Shown: positions 8,939 through 18,062 of the stretch, one piece after another
How the letters are laid out: each line of letters begins with the position of its first letter
Position numbering within the stretch: position 1 is the first letter of the stretch
DNA from: Fidelibacterota bacterium UBA6531
GTDB taxonomy: Bacteria; Fidelibacterota; Marinisomatia; Marinisomatales; TCS55
Assembly (NCBI GenBank): GCA_002436185.1
Contig: DJKX01000049.1
Coordinates: 28,734-92,733, forward strand
Length of the DNA stretch: 64,000 nucleotides
Direction of reading: 5' to 3'
Position numbers and translations under genes: made by a program
Notes under the pieces: model-generated
Seen by the model: only the letters and a program-made list of their open reading frames with translations
Database searches by the model: none
Told to the model about the DNA's origin: nothing

Positions 8939-11900
8939 AGAGACTCTCCACAATCATTTTGCTGATAATTAGCGTTGTTTTCAGCAAAGATCTTCAGATT
9001 ATTCATATGGAAGGAACGTTTGATCTTGATCAAGACGGCCTTTATGAATTTGCTGCGATTGAGGTTGGGCAAGATAACGGTCATTCTGTTTCTATGATCC
9101 GTTACTATGAAATTGATGGCGATGGTTATCAGCAATTGAATTGGGAACTGGCTGCGCCGGCCGGCTCGTTGGGTAATTTTGTGAATTTGAAATTGGGTGA
9201 TTTGGACGGAGATGGGAATCCTGAACTAATCACAATTATGAACCTCACAGATGAAAACGAGGAACGCATTTTACATCCCATCGTGTATCACTATCCCTGG
9301 GATGGTGAAGGTTTCAGCGAAACTCCGGCGAGTACTTTGAACCTGTCAGAACGCAATACTTTTCTGCGTTGTCACAATTTTGAATTGTTAAACATGGATG
9401 GCGACGATGATCAGGAATTGGTTGTTTCTCTGGGTAGTCCCGTTCGCGGATTGGCCATTGTAGATGTAAATGAGGACGGACAACTTTTTATAACCAACCG
9501 CTTGGAACCGGAGACTATGCGCTTTGGATCAGGTTTTGTATATGCTGGAGCTGTAGACTGGAATAATGATGGTTTTGATGATATTATCAGTTTCAGTCCT
9601 GAAGGAAACGTAATGAAAGCACAACCGTTTTTAAATAAAAACGGTTCATTTATCCAAGGGGAGGAAAACCATATTACCGTTTCCGGAATGAATGGATTGC
9701 TTAATCGAGCAGTCACAATTACGGACTGGGATGCAGATGGATTTTTGGATGTAATTGCTCCCTTTCAAAGCGGTCATTTAATTGCCTTAACATTATCACA
9801 GGCCGGAATTGATATAGATAATATTCCCAATGAAGCCGGTCCTCTTTCTGGCGTACAAATTGCTGATTTTGATCATGATACGTACACAGATCTTTTATTA
9901 GTGTCCGGTGAAATGAATATGATGACAGTTTCTTTTGGTGCAGAGGTTCCGGATGAGAAAAATGAAAGTTATTTTACACTTTCTGTTGATACGGTGGATC
10001 TTCAGATTTTTTCAGCTTTACCTGTTATGGAACAAGGACAATACACTGGCACATCTATTGCCGCCGGCTGGGACGGGGATGAAACATCCGTTTTTCTAAC
10101 AGACTTGGGTTTGCCGCCGCCCGTTGATAAGCCAATCGTTCAAGACACATTAATAGACCCCATAGATTTGTTGGATATTTTTCCGGAAATCGAAGGACTG
10201 GAGATTGGATCTCTAGCTGCCGGTATTAAGCCGATAAAATCGTTGGGTCAACCGCTACCAAAAGGCGTTTTACCCAGACATGTTCTGCCCGTTGAACAAT
10301 TATTTGTATATTCAATTCCGGAAGATGAAGCAAATCAATTTTATAGTTTTCGTTGGCTGTTACCGCCTCCAAAAGGAATGTTTTTTCATTATGAAACACG
10401 CTCCATTCAATGGGTTCCAAACGGAACACAACTTGGCGCTTATAAGTTGGCATATCACGTAGAAATGAAAACAGGCGAAATGGTTGAGTTAGAATCTGAA
10501 GAAATCGATTCGTTACTCACTTACAAAGTTGTTCCTCATTTAGAGGGCTATGATGAACGTCTCTGGATTTATGTGAATGATTCTCCGGAATTTATTTCTG
10601 AACCGATTGTCACTGAATTTGTTGCCAACTCATTGTTTACATATTCTCCCATTATAAACGATTATAATGAAGATGCGAACATTCAGTTTACTCTGGACGT
10701 TTCTCCTGATGGAATGGAAATGGATTCCAGCGGTTCGCTGTATTGGCAAACAGACAGCAGCCATGTAAATATTTATGACATTCGCATAGTCGCTTCCGAT
10801 GGATTTGATCGCGCAGCACAGGAGTTTCAGCTTTTTGCCCGAGCCGGTGTAAAAATCCTATCTGAAGCGGATTCCATTATTCGAGTAAATGAATTATTTA
10901 AATACCAAGTGGATGTGTGGCGCCCGGATTTAGATCAGGAGTTAACGTATAAAATGCTTTATTATCCGGAAGGCATGACCTTATCTGAATCGGGATTAGT
11001 TGAATGGACGCCTGCTACAACTCAAATTGACTCTCATAATTTTGCCATTATTGCAAACCACGGCGTAGCTGCTGATACACAAGAAGTTATTTTATTTGTC
11101 AACCATCCGCCGGTTATTGATCGTGCGCCGCCACCCATAAATAAGGTTAATTTGGGTTATGTGTGGGATTTCCAATTGGAGGTTACGGATCCAAACACCA
11201 ATGATGAACTCACCTATACGGTTGTAGAAATGCCTGATGGTATGCGCATGGATCCTTTTACCGGGCGTTTGCGTTGGGAACCCACTCGGGATGAAATGGA
11301 TTTTGGTCATTTGAAAGTTGAAGTGGATGACGGCAAAGATATCCGGACAGTTGAAGCAGATTTTTTCATTAATTCTCCAATTAAACTGGTATCTATTCCG
11401 GTCATGCAGGCAACTGTTGGGCAGCAGTATAAATATAAGATTATGACGACAGATCTGAACAAAGGATCGCTTTTACCTTTTGATCATGTTGTAAAACTGG
11501 AAGACACAGAAAAAGCGCGAATATATGCAGTAAATATTGCCGATGACGTTTATCGTGAAAATGTGGATCGATATATCGGCGATTGGAATGCGGCAGAGGT
11601 TATATATCTTACCAGCCAGGGCGATATGGAATCGGAGGAATTCAGCCGCCTGAATTTGAAGCGCTACGTCCACTCTGTTTTTTGGGAGGACGATAGGCTG
11701 ATAGTTATTATCGAGGAAAAAGATGATCGATCAGTAAACGTAAAAGATGTTTTATGGGAATTTTTCCAAGGATCAAAAGGGAAGCCGCCCAAAGTCATCG
11801 TGGAACGAAGGAGCACCATTCGCTACACATTAGAAGAATTCCCCGATGGTATGGAAGTGGATGAATTTACCGGAACTTTGTTATGGACACCGGGCAAAGA

Positions 11901-12603
11901 TCAATATGATAACTATGCAATTAAACTGGTGGTGTCTGACGGATATACCAAAGATGAGCAATCATTTGAGTTGTATGTGAATCATCCGGCGACAATAGTT
12001 TCCCAGGCGCCAAAAGCTGCGCTGGTTGAAGAAATGTATAAATACCAAATTCAAGTAGAGGATAAAAATGCCGATGCTGAACTCCATTATGAACTTATTA
12101 AGGGGCCCCAAGGTATGCAAATGTCTAATACAGGAAAGATTGTTTGGATTCCAAAAGCGTCCCAAGTGAATAAACATTCATTCGCAGTACAAGTCTCGGA
12201 TGGGTATCATAAAGACAATCAATCCGGACAGGTTTTTGTCAATATCCCACCCTCGATTATTTCCAAACCAAAACCTGTGGGCTTAACCGGTTATGAATAC
12301 CGCTATAAAGTTGTAGCAGAAGATTTAAATGGTGACCGTGTAGCATTTCGCTCAATTCGACTGCCAAAATATGCTTCTTTCAATAAAAAATCCGGGCAAT
12401 TCAAATGGCGGCCCCGCAACAGCCAAGTGGGACCCCATGATGTAATCATCACTGCCATAGATGTGCGAGGCGCAACAACAACCCATCAATTTCAAATTCA
12501 CGTATTTGAAAATCCTGACGCCCGCCGTTTCGTGAATACCGGCTGGCCCCTCATGCTCACCTTTGTAGGCGTTATGTTTGCCTGGGGTGTGGCGCAGTTC
12601 TAA
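8935..12603 (+). CDS. Giant exported FG-GAP propeller plus tandem Ig/cadherin-like repeat protein with C-terminal anchor
   Basis: A 1222-residue protein. Signal peptide at residues 1-17. Residues about 20-340 form an FG-GAP/VCBS propeller with repeated Asp-rich loops (DLDQDGLYEFAAI, DLDGDGNPELITI, DWNNDGFDDIISF, DWDADGFLDVIAP, DFDHDTYTDLLLV). From about 460 to 1195 run He_PIG/cadherin-like repeats marked by the recurring pattern P(D/E)GM.(M/L)....G.(L/V).W.P. A C-terminal hydrophobic segment (WPLMLTFVGVMFAWGVAQF) ends the protein and may anchor it. No type IX sorting tail is present. About 110 residues are inserted inside one Ig repeat (about 845-957). Likely role: adhesion or surface scaffolding, by analogy only. 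Confidence 0.8.
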   Translation: MKRLSTIILLIISVVFSKDLQIIHMEGTFDLDQDGLYEFAAIEVGQDNGHSVSMIRYYEIDGDGYQQLNWELAAPAGSLGNFVNLKLGDLDGDGNPELITIMNLTDENEERILHPIVYHYPWDGEGFSETPASTLNLSERNTFLRCHNFELLNMDGDDDQELVVSLGSPVRGLAIVDVNEDGQLFITNRLEPETMRFGSGFVYAGAVDWNNDGFDDIISFSPEGNVMKAQPFLNKNGSFIQGEENHITVSGMNGLLNRAVTITDWDADGFLDVIAPFQSGHLIALTLSQAGIDIDNIPNEAGPLSGVQIADFDHDTYTDLLLVSGEMNMMTVSFGAEVPDEKNESYFTLSVDTVDLQIFSALPVMEQGQYTGTSIAAGWDGDETSVFLTDLGLPPPVDKPIVQDTLIDPIDLLDIFPEIEGLEIGSLAAGIKPIKSLGQPLPKGVLPRHVLPVEQLFVYSIPEDEANQFYSFRWLLPPPKGMFFHYETRSIQWVPNGTQLGAYKLAYHVEMKTGEMVELESEEIDSLLTYKVVPHLEGYDERLWIYVNDSPEFISEPIVTEFVANSLFTYSPIINDYNEDANIQFTLDVSPDGMEMDSSGSLYWQTDSSHVNIYDIRIVASDGFDRAAQEFQLFARAGVKILSEADSIIRVNELFKYQVDVWRPDLDQELTYKMLYYPEGMTLSESGLVEWTPATTQIDSHNFAIIANHGVAADTQEVILFVNHPPVIDRAPPPINKVNLGYVWDFQLEVTDPNTNDELTYTVVEMPDGMRMDPFTGRLRWEPTRDEMDFGHLKVEVDDGKDIRTVEADFFINSPIKLVSIPVMQATVGQQYKYKIMTTDLNKGSLLPFDHVVKLEDTEKARIYAVNIADDVYRENVDRYIGDWNAAEVIYLTSQGDMESEEFSRLNLKRYVHSVFWEDDRLIVIIEEKDDRSVNVKDVLWEFFQGSKGKPPKVIVERRSTIRYTLEEFPDGMEVDEFTGTLLWTPGKDQYDNYAIKLVVSDGYTKDEQSFELYVNHPATIVSQAPKAALVEEMYKYQIQVEDKNADAELHYELIKGPQGMQMSNTGKIVWIPKASQVNKHSFAVQVSDGYHKDNQSGQVFVNIPPSIISKPKPVGLTGYEYRYKVVAEDLNGDRVAFRSIRLPKYASFNKKSGQFKWRPRNSQVGPHDVIITAIDVRGATTTHQFQIHVFENPDARRFVNTGWPLMLTFVGVMFAWGVAQF

Positions 12604-12725
12604 TCTAAATTGGTTTTTTTAAATACTTTGTAAAAGGACTGCAGACATTCTTGTCCTACATTTATTTTGCCTTTAATAAATCTTGTTCTAATAAGAAAAA
12701 CCGCAATCAAAATGATTATAGCACA

Positions 12726-13757
12726 TTAACATACTAAATCTATTAACTGTTCTTCGTCTTTTGTATTAAGCGAAACACCCACTGGCAAAGCATAAACTGG
12801 CAAGTCTTTTAGATCCTCTAGTTTTGCCAGGTCTTTTTCTGTTGTAATGATTGCTTGAGCCTCAGCTGCTAAAAACACTTCGCGAATGACTTCCAACTCT
12901 ATGACCGAATAATCCACATGGTCATCGTGACGGAAATGATGTACATAATCCAACCCTGCTTCTTCCAATATAACTTCAAAACTATCCGGATCGCCCACCC
13001 CGGACACAGCCACTACAGGGCCATTGAAATCGCTTACGGGTTTTATTGAGTCATCTAATCCTATCAACTGCGTATTTAGCATTAGGTTAGACTCCATGGT
13101 AAAGCTGCAATATTTGGATACAGAACTGACTAATTTTTCATCGGGAGGTGTCAAATTAGCTTTGGTGAAAATAACTGCATCTGCACGCTTAATATTTTTT
13201 AACGGTTCCCGGAGAAGTCCGTAGGGCAGCAGTTTTGGGCGACGGTGATTACTATTTATCAAAACAATATCCAAATCGCGAAAGACTCGCCTATGCTGGA
13301 ATGCATCATCCATGAGAATCACATCCGAGTTGTATTCATTGCAAATAAATTGTCCACCTCGATAGCGGTTTTCATCCACAACAACAGGAATATCACGCAA
13401 TTTATTAGCTAGCATAAATGGTTCGTCACCGCTACTGTTCAAATCAGATTTAAGTGTCTTTCCATCGCTTACGACATGCGTTCCGGTTGACTTGCGTTTA
13501 TATCCTCTGCTCAACACAGCCACATTCAGACCCTTGGCTTTTAATGTATTAGCCAAAAATAAAACAAAGGGTGTTTTTCCTGTTCCTCCCACAGAAAGAT
13601 TTCCAGTACTTACCACTTTGCATGGGAGTTTACGGGAAACAAAAAATCCAATATTATAGAAAAAATTACGCCAGAAAATGAGCAGCCAATAGAAAAACCC
13701 AAAGGGCCAAAGAAGCATTCGATATTTTTTTATAGATTGAGGATCAAACTTCGGCAC
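12726..13757 (-). CDS. lpxK: Tetraacyldisaccharide 4'-kinase
   Basis: A 343-residue protein matching LpxK, which phosphorylates the lipid A disaccharide at the inner membrane. The N-terminal membrane-associated helix (residues 12-40) precedes the P-loop VSTGNLSVGGTGKTP (about 49-63). Other LpxK landmarks are LSRGYKRKSTG, GDEPFMLANKL and VILMDDAFQHRR, and a C-terminal TTEKDLAKL. Length is normal for the family. It overlaps the DUF374 acyltransferase gene by 14 bases and ends the minus-strand lipid cluster, with a 122-base convergent gap to the giant surface protein gene. Confidence 0.95.
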   Translation of the reverse strand: MPKFDPQSIKKYRMLLWPFGFFYWLLIFWRNFFYNIGFFVSRKLPCKVVSTGNLSVGGTGKTPFVLFLANTLKAKGLNVAVLSRGYKRKSTGTHVVSDGKTLKSDLNSSGDEPFMLANKLRDIPVVVDENRYRGGQFICNEYNSDVILMDDAFQHRRVFRDLDIVLINSNHRRPKLLPYGLLREPLKNIKRADAVIFTKANLTPPDEKLVSSVSKYCSFTMESNLMLNTQLIGLDDSIKPVSDFNGPVVAVSGVGDPDSFEVILEEAGLDYVHHFRHDDHVDYSVIELEVIREVFLAAEAQAIITTEKDLAKLEDLKDLPVYALPVGVSLNTKDEEQLIDLVC

Positions 13758-14388
13758 GATTCTTGGCTTCCTCTTCCAATCTGTTTAGTTTATTTTTTAA
13801 TATGTTTGAACATTCATCAAAATCGTCATCTTTAGAAAACGACAAAGGTTCACCAATTAGTAAATAGGTTTTACCAAAGGGCTTTGCCACATAAAAAGTA
13901 TCCCAGTTTGTAGATGACCAGTGTTTCGAAGCAAAACTCCCTGTTGGCAATATTACTGCTCCCGTCCGCATGGCAGCTTTTACAGTCCCAGGTTTTAGTT
14001 CTTTAGCCGGTCCTTTAGGTCCATCCGGGGTGATAAACACAAGGGATCCTTTTTTATTTAATACATTTACAATTTTCGCGTAGGCTTCCCGACCACCATC
14101 TGAACTCGATCCTCGGATAGGAATATATCCTAATTTAATAGCAATTCGTGAAATGATTTCTGCATCGCCGTGTTTTCCTGCCACACCGTAAGGCTGCTTA
14201 TCCGCCACATATAAATAGCCCGGTAATAGGTTCCCATGCCATGTTGTAAAAATAATGGACTTTCCTTCAGCCCGTAATTTTTCAATTTGTCCATCGCCTT
14301 CGATATTCCACCGGTTGGTGCCATAAAGAAACCTCAACACCCACTTGCCAAAAAATACACCAAGAAAAAAGAGAATTTTTTTCTTCAT
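13744..14388 (-). CDS. DUF374 lysophospholipid-acyltransferase-like protein
   Basis: A 214-residue protein of the DUF374 branch of the acyltransferase superfamily. Signs are the hydrophobic N-terminus, TTWHGNLLPGYLY (the H of the usual HX4D box is kept and the aspartate position is changed, as in DUF374), the region GYIPIRGSSSDGG, and FITPDGPKGPAKELKPG. It lies between lpxB and lpxK and overlaps both (4 and 14 bases). That position, seen widely in FCB genomes, suggests a late acyl transfer to a lipid A or Kdo-lipid precursor, replacing LpxL. The substrate is inferred from context. Confidence 0.88.
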   Translation of the reverse strand: MKKKILFFLGVFFGKWVLRFLYGTNRWNIEGDGQIEKLRAEGKSIIFTTWHGNLLPGYLYVADKQPYGVAGKHGDAEIISRIAIKLGYIPIRGSSSDGGREAYAKIVNVLNKKGSLVFITPDGPKGPAKELKPGTVKAAMRTGAVILPTGSFASKHWSSTNWDTFYVAKPFGKTYLLIGEPLSFSKDDDFDECSNILKNKLNRLEEEAKNRAEV

Positions 14389-15503
14389 ATTTTAGTCCTT
14401 GATAAAATAGCATCAGCTGCACGATTGTAGGTGCCAGGAATACCTAACGACCTTCTAACTTCTTCATAACCAAAGAGCATATTTTTCCTTTCGGAAGAAT
14501 TATTAAGTAGTGGTCGAACAGCATTAGCAAGATTTTCCGGCGTCATTTCATTTTGTAAAAATTCCGGAACTATCTCCTTTCCGACAATGAGATTGGTCAT
14601 AGCTGCAAAGGGGACATGTGACAAATTTTTGGCAAGGAGCCAGCTTCCGGTAGAAAGTTTGTAGCTTACAACGGCTGGAATATCCTGAACTGCAGATTGG
14701 AGGGTAGCAGTTCCTGAAGAAGTTAAAACAGCTGTACCATATTCCAGGCAAAGGCTTGTATCGTCGTTTTCTATTTTCCAGTGAGCGGGAATTGATGATA
14801 ATGAAACATTAGGTGCTTTGCCGATAATAATTTGAAGATTTTCATCATTAAGTAAAGCAATAGTTTTTACAAATATAGGAAGATGACGATCTATCTCTTG
14901 TTGACGGCTACCAGGGAAAAGGACTAGTAATGACTTGTTATTATCCAAACTATGTTTCTGGAAAAATGCTTCCTTGTTTATTGAAGGATTGTGGAATTCT
15001 GTAAATGGATGACCTATAAAATGAGCATTTACTCCTCGCTGCTCGAACCATTCCTGCTCAAACGGGAAAATACACAATGCCTGATCAACACATTTACGAA
15101 TTATATTCACGCGTTTTTCTTTCCATGCCCAGACTTGAGGCATTATAAAATATGTGATAGGTAACCCCAAAGGATGAATATTTTTTGCCAAACGCAAGTT
15201 AAATCCGGGATAATCAATAAGAATTAAGCGATGGGGTTTTATCTCCTGGGTCTTTTTCAATGTTTTTCCCATTACATTTATCATATAAGGAAGGTGTTTC
15301 AACACTTCTGTAAAACCCATCATGGCTAAATCATCCACGTGTTCAAGAATCTCCATTCCGGCTGCTTTCATCTTGTTTCCGCCATGCCCAATAAAAGAAG
15401 CATTAGGACTTTTTTCTTTTAGAGCAGAAATCAGCCGAGCACCATGTATATCCCCGGATTCTTCTCCGGCGACGAGAAAAAAGCGAAGGTTTTGATTGTT
15501 CAT
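14385..15503 (-). CDS. lpxB: Lipid-A-disaccharide synthase
   Basis: A 372-residue GT19 glycosyltransferase that condenses UDP-diacylglucosamine with lipid X. Motifs in order: VAGEESGDIHGARLI (residues 11-25), FIGHGGNKMKAAGMEIL, YFIMPQVWAWKEKRV, CIFPFEQEWFEQRGV, FIGHPF, LFPGSRQQEI and TSSGTATLQSAV. Length is normal for LpxB. It shares a 4-base ATGA overlap with the DUF374 gene downstream. A 125-base gap carrying a dispersed repeat separates it from the methyltransferase gene upstream, so it may have its own promoter. Confidence 0.96.
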   Translation of the reverse strand: MNNQNLRFFLVAGEESGDIHGARLISALKEKSPNASFIGHGGNKMKAAGMEILEHVDDLAMMGFTEVLKHLPYMINVMGKTLKKTQEIKPHRLILIDYPGFNLRLAKNIHPLGLPITYFIMPQVWAWKEKRVNIIRKCVDQALCIFPFEQEWFEQRGVNAHFIGHPFTEFHNPSINKEAFFQKHSLDNNKSLLVLFPGSRQQEIDRHLPIFVKTIALLNDENLQIIIGKAPNVSLSSIPAHWKIENDDTSLCLEYGTAVLTSSGTATLQSAVQDIPAVVSYKLSTGSWLLAKNLSHVPFAAMTNLIVGKEIVPEFLQNEMTPENLANAVRPLLNNSSERKNMLFGYEEVRRSLGIPGTYNRAADAILSRTKI

Positions 15504-15540
15504 TATTTATTAATGGCTTTGGAAAAATTAGTTATACTAA

Positions 15541-15600
15541 TCCCTGTTTTCTTCTTTCCCCTGTAATAGGGGAGAATTATAGAGAGGTTTATAATAATGA
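15541..15600 (+). repeat. Dispersed palindromic repeat, copy 1
   Basis: The core is CCCCT-N5-AGGGG at 15558-15572, followed by GAGAATTATAGAGAGG and TTTATAATAATGA. Two related copies lie near 35484-35580: one in the same orientation sharing the CCCCT/AGGGGAGAA core and the GGTTT(T)ATAAT end, the other inverted. It fills most of the gap between lpxB and the methyltransferase gene. It resembles a small palindromic element of the REP or MITE kind; no protein is encoded. Confidence 0.6.
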
Positions 15601-15628
15601 TAATATTCATGGATATTATGTTAGATGA

Positions 15629-16204
15629 TTAAACAAACTGTTGACGTAGTGTAATTAAAAGCAAAATTAGGATAATATTTTGCAATGTACGTTTTTCAGT
15701 CTTAAGCGTTTTTCCGAAGGACATCGGTATTCGATTGTCGTTACTTTTCCAGGGCGAAAACCTTGGAAACAACTGTGGAACATTTGATTTGTATAATTCA
15801 TATTCGTTACCAAATAATCCGGATAATGTTTCTTCCTCCAAATCGATAATGAGGGCATATTGAATGATAAAAAACGCCCACGTAACAAAGAGCATTATCC
15901 AAATATTTGGTGCGCCGGCAATGAGAACAATTCCGGAAAAATCGAATAAATTACCAATATAAAGTGGATTGCGAACATGGGCGAACGGTCCGGAAGAACA
16001 AAGAGCGGGAGCACCTACTTTTATTGTTCTGGTAATTCCTCCGGCATAGCTCACCGCCCAGAAACGAATGAACTCTCCCACAACTAAACACCCCAAACCA
16101 TACCAAAGATATGGCAATGCCGGTTCAGAAAAAAAGATAATCAATATTGCCAAAGGGATTGGAGTATAACTGCGGTTTTTGAAAAAGAAATTGCGGATGT
16201 CCAT
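15629..16204 (-). CDS. Isoprenylcysteine carboxyl methyltransferase (ICMT/PEMT)-like membrane protein
   Basis: A 191-residue membrane protein with about four to five hydrophobic helices. The family signature is GPFAHVRNPLYIGNLF (about residues 72-87), the SAM-binding turn of ICMT/PEMT methyltransferases, and DLEEETLSGLFGNEYELYKSNVPQLFP, the matching C-terminal box (Glu-x2-Leu...Tyr-x2-Tyr). Substrate cannot be told; bacterial members may methylate lipids or act on small molecules. Its start overlaps the stop of the Gfo/Idh gene (TAATG), so the two are coupled. The place next to lpxB suggests an envelope-lipid role, which is inference. Confidence 0.82.
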   Translation of the reverse strand: MDIRNFFFKNRSYTPIPLAILIIFFSEPALPYLWYGLGCLVVGEFIRFWAVSYAGGITRTIKVGAPALCSSGPFAHVRNPLYIGNLFDFSGIVLIAGAPNIWIMLFVTWAFFIIQYALIIDLEEETLSGLFGNEYELYKSNVPQLFPRFSPWKSNDNRIPMSFGKTLKTEKRTLQNIILILLLITLRQQFV

Positions 16205-17193
16205 TAATGTATATCTTCCAAAATCATGTCATGAATTTTGATGGCAACATCCAAGGCTTCACGGCCCGCTTGGCCATCCACAATAGGTGTTTGCTCTCCC
16301 TTAATGGATGAAATAAAATTTGAAAGCTCCATTTCCAATGCATCAAACGGATTGATATCCGGTTTTTCATATACAATTTTCTTGTGTTTTCCATAAGCTT
16401 CCAACGAAGCAGTCTCCAATGCGGCGGGATCATCTTGGTCTGCATCAAGAACACGATAGATTTCTGTAAGGCCCAAAAGGAAATCGATTGTTACATACAT
16501 ATCTTTTTGAAATACCTTAATCTTGCGAACTTTATCCCGGGCAATGCGACTTGACGTTATGCTGGCAACGGTCCCATTTTCAAATCGGAGACGTGCATTT
16601 GCAATATCCACAGAATCTGACAAAATGGAGACACCGCTGGCGCGAATGTTTTTCACCGGTGAATTGACCAATGATAAAATGATATCAATATCATGGATCA
16701 TCAAATCCAGAACAACAGGCACATCGGTGCCGCGCACCGTATAGGGGGCCAAACGCTGGACTTCAATATAGTTTGGATTTATCTCAAAATCTTTTAGGGG
16801 CATTAATGCCGGGTTTAGGCGTTCGATGTGTCCTACTTGAATCAGTACCTTTGATTTATTAGCCAACTGCAATAGATGATCTGCTTCAACAACTGTTTTA
16901 GTAATAGGTTTTTCAATAAATACGTGTTTTCCAGCCTTGATACATTGTTCGGCGACCTTGGCATGAGTACGAGTTGGCGTTACAATCGATACTGCATCGC
17001 TCCCATTTAATAAATCATCGAACGAATTATATGAATTGCAATTGTATTCAACAGCTATTTCCTTAGCTCGCTCATAATCCACATCATGGATCCCAGAGAA
17101 GGATATTGTATTATTTTTGGACAAATGTTTTACATGGTGTTGACCTAAATGGCCCACACCTACAACGCCGATTTTTGGGAGATTGGTTTTCAT
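16204..17193 (-). CDS. Gfo/Idh/MocA family NAD(P)-dependent sugar oxidoreductase
   Basis: A 329-residue oxidoreductase. The Rossmann motif GVVGVGHLGQHHVKHL starts at residue 8, and EKPITKTVVEAD is the Gfo/Idh catalytic-lysine region near residue 95. I place the start at the ATG at 17193 (MKTNLPKIG); an upstream in-frame ATG at 17235 would add 14 residues with no family match. It heads the minus-strand lipid cluster and overlaps the methyltransferase. Members near lpx genes in other bacteria include GnnA, which oxidises UDP-GlcNAc at C3 for 3-amino lipid A, but no GnnB-type aminotransferase is adjacent here, so the substrate is unproven. Confidence 0.88.
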   Translation of the reverse strand: MKTNLPKIGVVGVGHLGQHHVKHLSKNNTISFSGIHDVDYERAKEIAVEYNCNSYNSFDDLLNGSDAVSIVTPTRTHAKVAEQCIKAGKHVFIEKPITKTVVEADHLLQLANKSKVLIQVGHIERLNPALMPLKDFEINPNYIEVQRLAPYTVRGTDVPVVLDLMIHDIDIILSLVNSPVKNIRASGVSILSDSVDIANARLRFENGTVASITSSRIARDKVRKIKVFQKDMYVTIDFLLGLTEIYRVLDADQDDPAALETASLEAYGKHKKIVYEKPDINPFDALEMELSNFISSIKGEQTPIVDGQAGREALDVAIKIHDMILEDIH

Positions 17194-17387
17194 ATTTATT
17201 AAAGAAATTACATTGTTTATTGTACAGTTAACCAATTTTATACAGGTTTCTAAACTGCTGGTATGTGCGGAATACCATCGTTAATCAATTCACCAATTTT
17301 CTCTTGCTTTTCCTTCAGAAAACATCCAATTTTCATCTATCATTCGAGGTAAGACAATCTAAATGAACCGAGGTAAAAGCATTTTCT

Positions 17388-17954
17388 ATGGCGTCTAACG
17401 TTAAAACCGGCATTGGTTTTATAATTCCATTCGGAGCCCTTATTGGATTTGTCCTTTCTGTATTAGCAGAAAATTATGTGCTGGGTATCTTTTTTGCAGT
17501 CGCCGGTGTACTGATCTGGCTCCTCTACTTTGCTGTAATGGAGACTGCTGCTCCGGACATCATGGGGAATTTCATTATTCTGTTTGGTGTATTACTGTCG
17601 TTGGCGGTCTTCATGAACTTTGGTTGGGAACAGAACATGTGGGGCGGAATTGAATTCAAAGCCGAAGGGTCAGTTATGGCCCTTGTGGTCCTGTTTTTTG
17701 GAACCTTAAGCGGTGTATTATACCGCCAGAGATTGTCTGTGGATGGTCAGCAGCTTACTGCAAGTGAACAAGAATTAGTGGATAAAGCGTTGCAAGGGGA
17801 CGATGATCCGCGGGTTATTGTGGTCAAGCAGGAAGCTGAAACGAAAGACGATGATGAAGAAGATGACTACGACGAATATGACGAATATGATTATGCCTAT
17901 CCCTATTATTTTGATGAGGATGACGATTATGAATACGATGACGATGATGACTAA
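17388..17954 (+). CDS. Four-helix membrane protein with Asp/Tyr-rich acidic tail
   Basis: A 188-residue protein with about four membrane helices (near residues 8-28, 30-50, 58-76 and 90-108), then a short soluble stretch and, from about 145, a tail almost wholly of Asp, Glu and Tyr (DDDEEDDYDEYDEYDYAYP and a final run of Asp). I recognise no family. Such tails can bind cations or basic partners; nothing here proves that. It is monocistronic: 150 bases separate it from the divergent Gfo/Idh gene, and a strong terminator follows. The tail codons are GAT/GAC/GAA repeats, prone to length change. Confidence 0.75.
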   Translation: MASNVKTGIGFIIPFGALIGFVLSVLAENYVLGIFFAVAGVLIWLLYFAVMETAAPDIMGNFIILFGVLLSLAVFMNFGWEQNMWGGIEFKAEGSVMALVVLFFGTLSGVLYRQRLSVDGQQLTASEQELVDKALQGDDDPRVIVVKQEAETKDDDEEDDYDEYDEYDYAYPYYFDEDDDYEYDDDDD

Positions 17955-17982
17955 ACATTGTCAATATAAATAACAAATATCG

Positions 17983-18009
17983 AAGGGGCTGATTCAGCCC
18001 TTTTTTTAT
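17983..18009 (+). terminator. Rho-independent terminator after the acidic-tailed membrane protein
   Basis: GGGCTG (17986-17991) and CAGCCC (17995-18000) form a six-pair GC-rich stem around ATT, extended by A-T and G-T pairs, and seven T follow at once. It lies 29 bases past the stop of the acidic-tailed gene and would isolate it from the PQQ-propeller gene. Confidence 0.88.
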
Positions 18010-18062
18010 TTTTCTGTTGAGGGGGGGTAATTATATGTAAGTTCTTGGTAGTTCGGAGGTTT

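Noticed and set aside
12632..12656. AGGAC/GTCCT inverted repeat between the giant surface gene and lpxK
   Set aside because: Only five pairs around a 12-base loop and no T tail, so not a convincing bidirectional terminator.
17194..17235. Longer start for the Gfo/Idh gene
   Set aside because: The extra 14 residues precede the usual Rossmann start and lack any conserved feature; the ATG at 17193 gives the normal length.
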